Source of the DNA: Arenicola marina
Lineage: Eukaryota; Annelida; Polychaeta; Arenicolidae
Length of the DNA stretch: 64,000 nt
Direction of reading: 5' to 3'
NCBI GenBank assembly: GCA_964019135.1
Contig: CAXHSH010000293.1
Span: 62,001-126,000, forward strand
The notes below the pieces were generated by a model. The model did not search any database, had not been told where the DNA came from, and saw nothing but the letters and a program-made list of their open reading frames with translations. This document shows, piece by piece, positions 61,312 through 64,000 of the stretch; the stretch's first letter is position 1; each line of letters opens with the position of its first letter. The position numbers and the translations under genes were made by a program.

Positions 61312-62163
61312 ATGGATAAGTGGCTTACCAAAGCATCAAGGAAGCGAACCATGACATCCAGTGGGGAAAAAGAGAGGAAGAAACTAAACTTACTGCAAAA
61401 AACGCCTCCCCCAATGCAAACAATGGATAACATGGGCGATAACTCAGGCGATTCGCCGGCCACTAACAAAGGAACCGCCATTGGTGACGACTCGCCGCCC
61501 ACCCTCGCAGGCAATAGCTTCGATTCGCCGGTGCTCCAAGAAGACATTGCCGAGAATCTTTCACAAACAATTGAAACTGTGGGAGAAAATTCTGGATTTA
61601 TCGCTACCTTAAAAAAGGATAATCAAGACTTGAGAAAAGAGCTAGCCTTACTCAAAGGAGTTGTGATCAACCAGGACAAACGGATTACTGAACTCCATAC
61701 TCTCCTACAGGATATCACGCTTCGATCAATGAGACACAATGTCCTCATCCACGATGTTCCGGAATCACCTCAAACCGGTAAGATGGAAAACTGTGTTTCC
61801 ATAGCAACCGAGCTTTTATCGAAAAATGGATTCCGGAGTTCCTGCCCAGAAATTGACCGGGCCCACCGCCTTGGCGCGCCCCACGACCCCTCCAAACAAA
61901 GGCGCCCCCGACCTATTGTTGTGCGCTTCTGCACACAAAGGGATGCTGACACAGTATTAACCTTCGGAAGATCTTTAACGAAAGGGAAGGACTCACTGAG
62001 AATAACCCCGCAATACCCAACGGATATTCTTGAAAGCAGGCGCAAACACGGTGAAAAAATCGCGGAAATGAGGAAGAAAGCAGGAGGTACGGTAATCAAA
62101 TCTAAAATGATCAAGGACAAACTGTGGGTAAACGGTGAGCTCCAAAGAGACCCCCTCCCCTGA
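61312..62163 (+). CDS. Second LINE, ORF1 protein (L1 ORF1p-like), 283 aa
   Basis: Starts MDKWLTKASRKRTM. A polar N-terminus is followed by a coiled coil (LRKELALLKGVVINQDKRIT), the RRM-like block (RHNVLIHDVPESPQ, DRAHRLGAPHD) and the C-terminal domain (RPIVVRFCTQRDADTV). It differs in sequence from the ORF1 at 36331, so it is another family. After the TGA at 62161-62163 the same frame stays open to 62418 and includes SLFKDKKNIQEGKAVSDIGS, SRIPVQSIDDVRKAYKSLLL: either a nonsense codon cut an extension off, or the stop is natural. No ORF2 follows; the element is cut off by a minisatellite. Confidence 0.75.
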   Translation: MDKWLTKASRKRTMTSSGEKERKKLNLLQKTPPPMQTMDNMGDNSGDSPATNKGTAIGDDSPPTLAGNSFDSPVLQEDIAENLSQTIETVGENSGFIATLKKDNQDLRKELALLKGVVINQDKRITELHTLLQDITLRSMRHNVLIHDVPESPQTGKMENCVSIATELLSKNGFRSSCPEIDRAHRLGAPHDPSKQRRPRPIVVRFCTQRDADTVLTFGRSLTKGKDSLRITPQYPTDILESRRKHGEKIAEMRKKAGGTVIKSKMIKDKLWVNGELQRDPLP

Positions 62164-62429
62164 CCTCTACCCCAAGACATCCTACATACCACCATTCAGG
62201 AAAGAGAGTCTCTGTTCAAGGATAAGAAAAACATCCAAGAAGGGAAAGCTGTCTCGGACATCGGCTCGTCCGTTATCGCCTCGCGCATTCCAGTCCAAAG
62301 CATCGATGACGTCCGTAAAGCGTACAAATCCCTGCTCCTGGACCCGGCGAGACAAGAAGCATCGCATTATGAGGGGCCATTTGGGTCACATTGGCATTTT
62401 CAACGCGTTCAATATTGAACGCGTGATAG

Positions 62430-62645
62430 CCAGCTTACGCGCGTAAGTGACTGGATTACGCGCGTAAGTGACTGGCTTACGCGCGTAAGTGGCTGGGTTA
62501 CGCGCGTAAATGACGCGCGTAAGTGACTGGGTTACGCGCGTAAATGACGCGCGTAAGTGACTGGGTTACGCGCGTAAGTTACGCGCGTAAGTGACTGGGT
62601 TACGCGCGTAAGTTACGCGCGTAAGTGACTAAGTTACGTGCGTAA
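62430..62645 (+). repeat. TTACGCGCGTAA minisatellite
   Basis: About a dozen copies of the palindrome TTACGCGCGTAA or its half CGCGCGTAA, separated by GTGACTGG or shorter linkers. Units are ~20 bp, with shortened units (TGACGCGCGTAA) interspersed. It is very CpG-rich in an AT-rich context. Confidence 0.85.
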
Positions 62646-62738
62646 CCTGTTGACCAATCAAGACGTTCCTTACATCGCGGTCGCCGTCGTTTTTACGTTT
62701 TGAAAGGACATTTTTGGAGCAAAGTTTGAGTTCGAATC

Positions 62739-63646
62739 ATGGCGACCAGTGTGGACTTCATGCGTCGAATGAAGGTCAAGTTTGACTCTTGTGTTCGCGA
62801 CGTGCTATATTGTGAACAACTAAGCGACAGAACCATAACAGCTGTCATTTCCAGGTCAGTGGAGCGATATTTTGACTTAAGACTTGTGGTGTTATGTCAA
62901 GCCTTCATCTAAACTCCCTTTTATTTTAAAGTAAGACTGAAGTAATGCCCTGACATGGGTTAGATCTACAACAAGCCTTGCTAGACCCACGGAACAACCC
63001 AGGCGTATCCAGGGGGCTGGGTCGATCATGATAGGGCTGTTTTTTATGATGCTATATTCATATCTCCAGATATAATATATAAACATGGGCCTCGTTGCCA
63101 GCTATAGGACGTGGTACAAGGGGTTCCCTTGGTACGTTCTGGATATGTTGTATGTGACCTCCCCATACTGATCCCGACCTCACTTTCGGAACGCTACCCT
63201 CTCACTCGATCGTCAGTTGAAATATAGGGCAATATCGTGGGTCACACCAGGGTATGTGTGTGCGGGGGAGGGGGCGTGTCTACACTGATCCATATATATA
63301 CAAAGTAGATAGTTGCTTTTATGCCTAAATATGTTAAATACTGTTGGCACCTGTCCGTCTATGCAAGATGGTGGAAATTAAAGAATTGAACCCGGTTTGA
63401 TTTGTTGGAAGGCAACCACGCAAGCCGCTATAGGTTCTATGAATATTATAATGGCAGGATTTCGGTAGACAGTTGGCAAACTTTATTTTAAAACATTGCT
63501 TCCCAACAGGGCGGAAAGCATCGAACGAGACCTGAATAGGGCGAAAGGACAACTCGTATCTGATATTAACTGCCAACACTTATTGGATGATGTGGCCAGC
63601 TTCCTCCAGGAAATGCGTGGTCAACAGCACGGAAACAGTGCGCCGT
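62739..63646 (+). CDS. Two exons of an unrecognised gene continuing right
   Basis: Exon 1, 62739-62854, starts with ATG (MATSVDFMRRMKVKF...) and ends at CCAG/GTCAGT. Exon 2, 63510-63646, begins at TTCCCAACAG/G, joins in phase (phase 2) and reads RAESIERDLNRAKGQLVSDI, then HLLDDVASFLQEMRGQQHG, ending at a donor CGT/GTAAGA. The predicted peptide is helical and charged; I recognise no family. It could be a host gene or the N-terminus of another transposase-like protein. Confidence 0.4.
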
Positions 63647-63901
63647 GTAAGATATATCGAAGTGAATATATCGTAATATATTGTCATCAAATCAGCGTTC
63701 CATTGTTGGACAAACATTGGTTATATATCGTTGCTATACGACAAACATATGTATGATGCCTGCCAAAACGATATAACGCACTTTTATTGAAGTATAATAC
63801 ATTCCAAATCCGCGCACACCTGGGACCGTAAGTTCGAAAGGGCCGGGGTCTTCAAATACATAACATGCAGATGAATGCAATATTCAGCCATGGCCGTTAC
63901 C

Positions 63902-64000
63902 AGTGGCGGATCCAGAATTTTGCCAAAGGGGGGGCACGTTTTTGCGTCTAAATGCCGCCGAATTTGGCATTTTTCCCCCCATCCACCTGGATCCGCCACT
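63902..64000. mobile_element. 99-bp MITE at the window edge
   Basis: Perfect 14-bp terminal inverted repeats AGTGGCGGATCCAG ... CTGGATCCGCCACT, with a short GGGGGGG-containing middle. Partial copies of the same terminus occur near 758 and 2530. Target duplication cannot be checked because the window ends. Confidence 0.75.

Overview
The window is eukaryotic nuclear DNA, almost certainly from an animal and most likely a marine invertebrate (mollusc- or lancelet-like repeats; the species cannot be fixed from sequence alone). The signs are split exons with GT/AG junctions that keep phase, AT-rich intergenic DNA, Harbinger, LINE, SINE and MITE families typical of such genomes, and no operons or bacterial signals. 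No ordinary conserved host gene was recognised; nearly every coding signal belongs to a mobile element or a transposase-like gene.

Layout. 1-2010: non-coding. 2016-2400: one end of a Harbinger-type element. 3853-~11040 (minus): a multi-exon transposase-like gene with a C-terminal OTU cysteine protease domain and a long acidic tail of 17 tandem 26-residue repeats; it is damaged by two frameshifts and one nonsense codon. 12950-19597 and 28016-~29000: a degenerate array of related AT-rich units, interrupted by a ~2 kb insert full of TGACGTCA palindromes and by a complete 8418-bp DNA transposon (19598-28015). That transposon has ~505-bp terminal inverted repeats and a perfect 9-bp target duplication. 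It encodes an intact RecQ-like helicase (plus) and a DUF6589-like transposase with two PHD fingers (minus), the two genes converging tail to tail. It resembles helicase-encoding Academ (AcademH) elements.

28-36 kb is AT-rich and mostly empty apart from a long hairpin and a THAP-domain remnant. ~36060-41460 is a near full-length non-LTR retrotransposon (ORF1, endonuclease, reverse transcriptase) with one nonsense codon. 42900-47333 (minus) is a second transposase-like gene of at least 12 exons, with an N-terminal coiled coil and a Tudor-like acidic C-terminus. 49932-52158 (plus) and 53668-56709 (minus) are the Myb-like and DDE genes of a Harbinger element, whose introns hold a SINE, a tRNA-like sequence and minisatellites. 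57-60.5 kb holds fragments of two more Harbinger transposases, a 250-bp MITE and an IS630/Tc1-like gene cut by that MITE. 60.8-62.4 kb is a second LINE (5' monomers plus ORF1), followed by a TTACGCGCGTAA minisatellite. At the right edge are two exons of an unrecognised gene and a 99-bp MITE.

Many of the broken frames differ from the expected frame by one base, several of them in homopolymer runs. This may be element decay or uncorrected sequencing error, so 'broken' calls should be read with that in mind.
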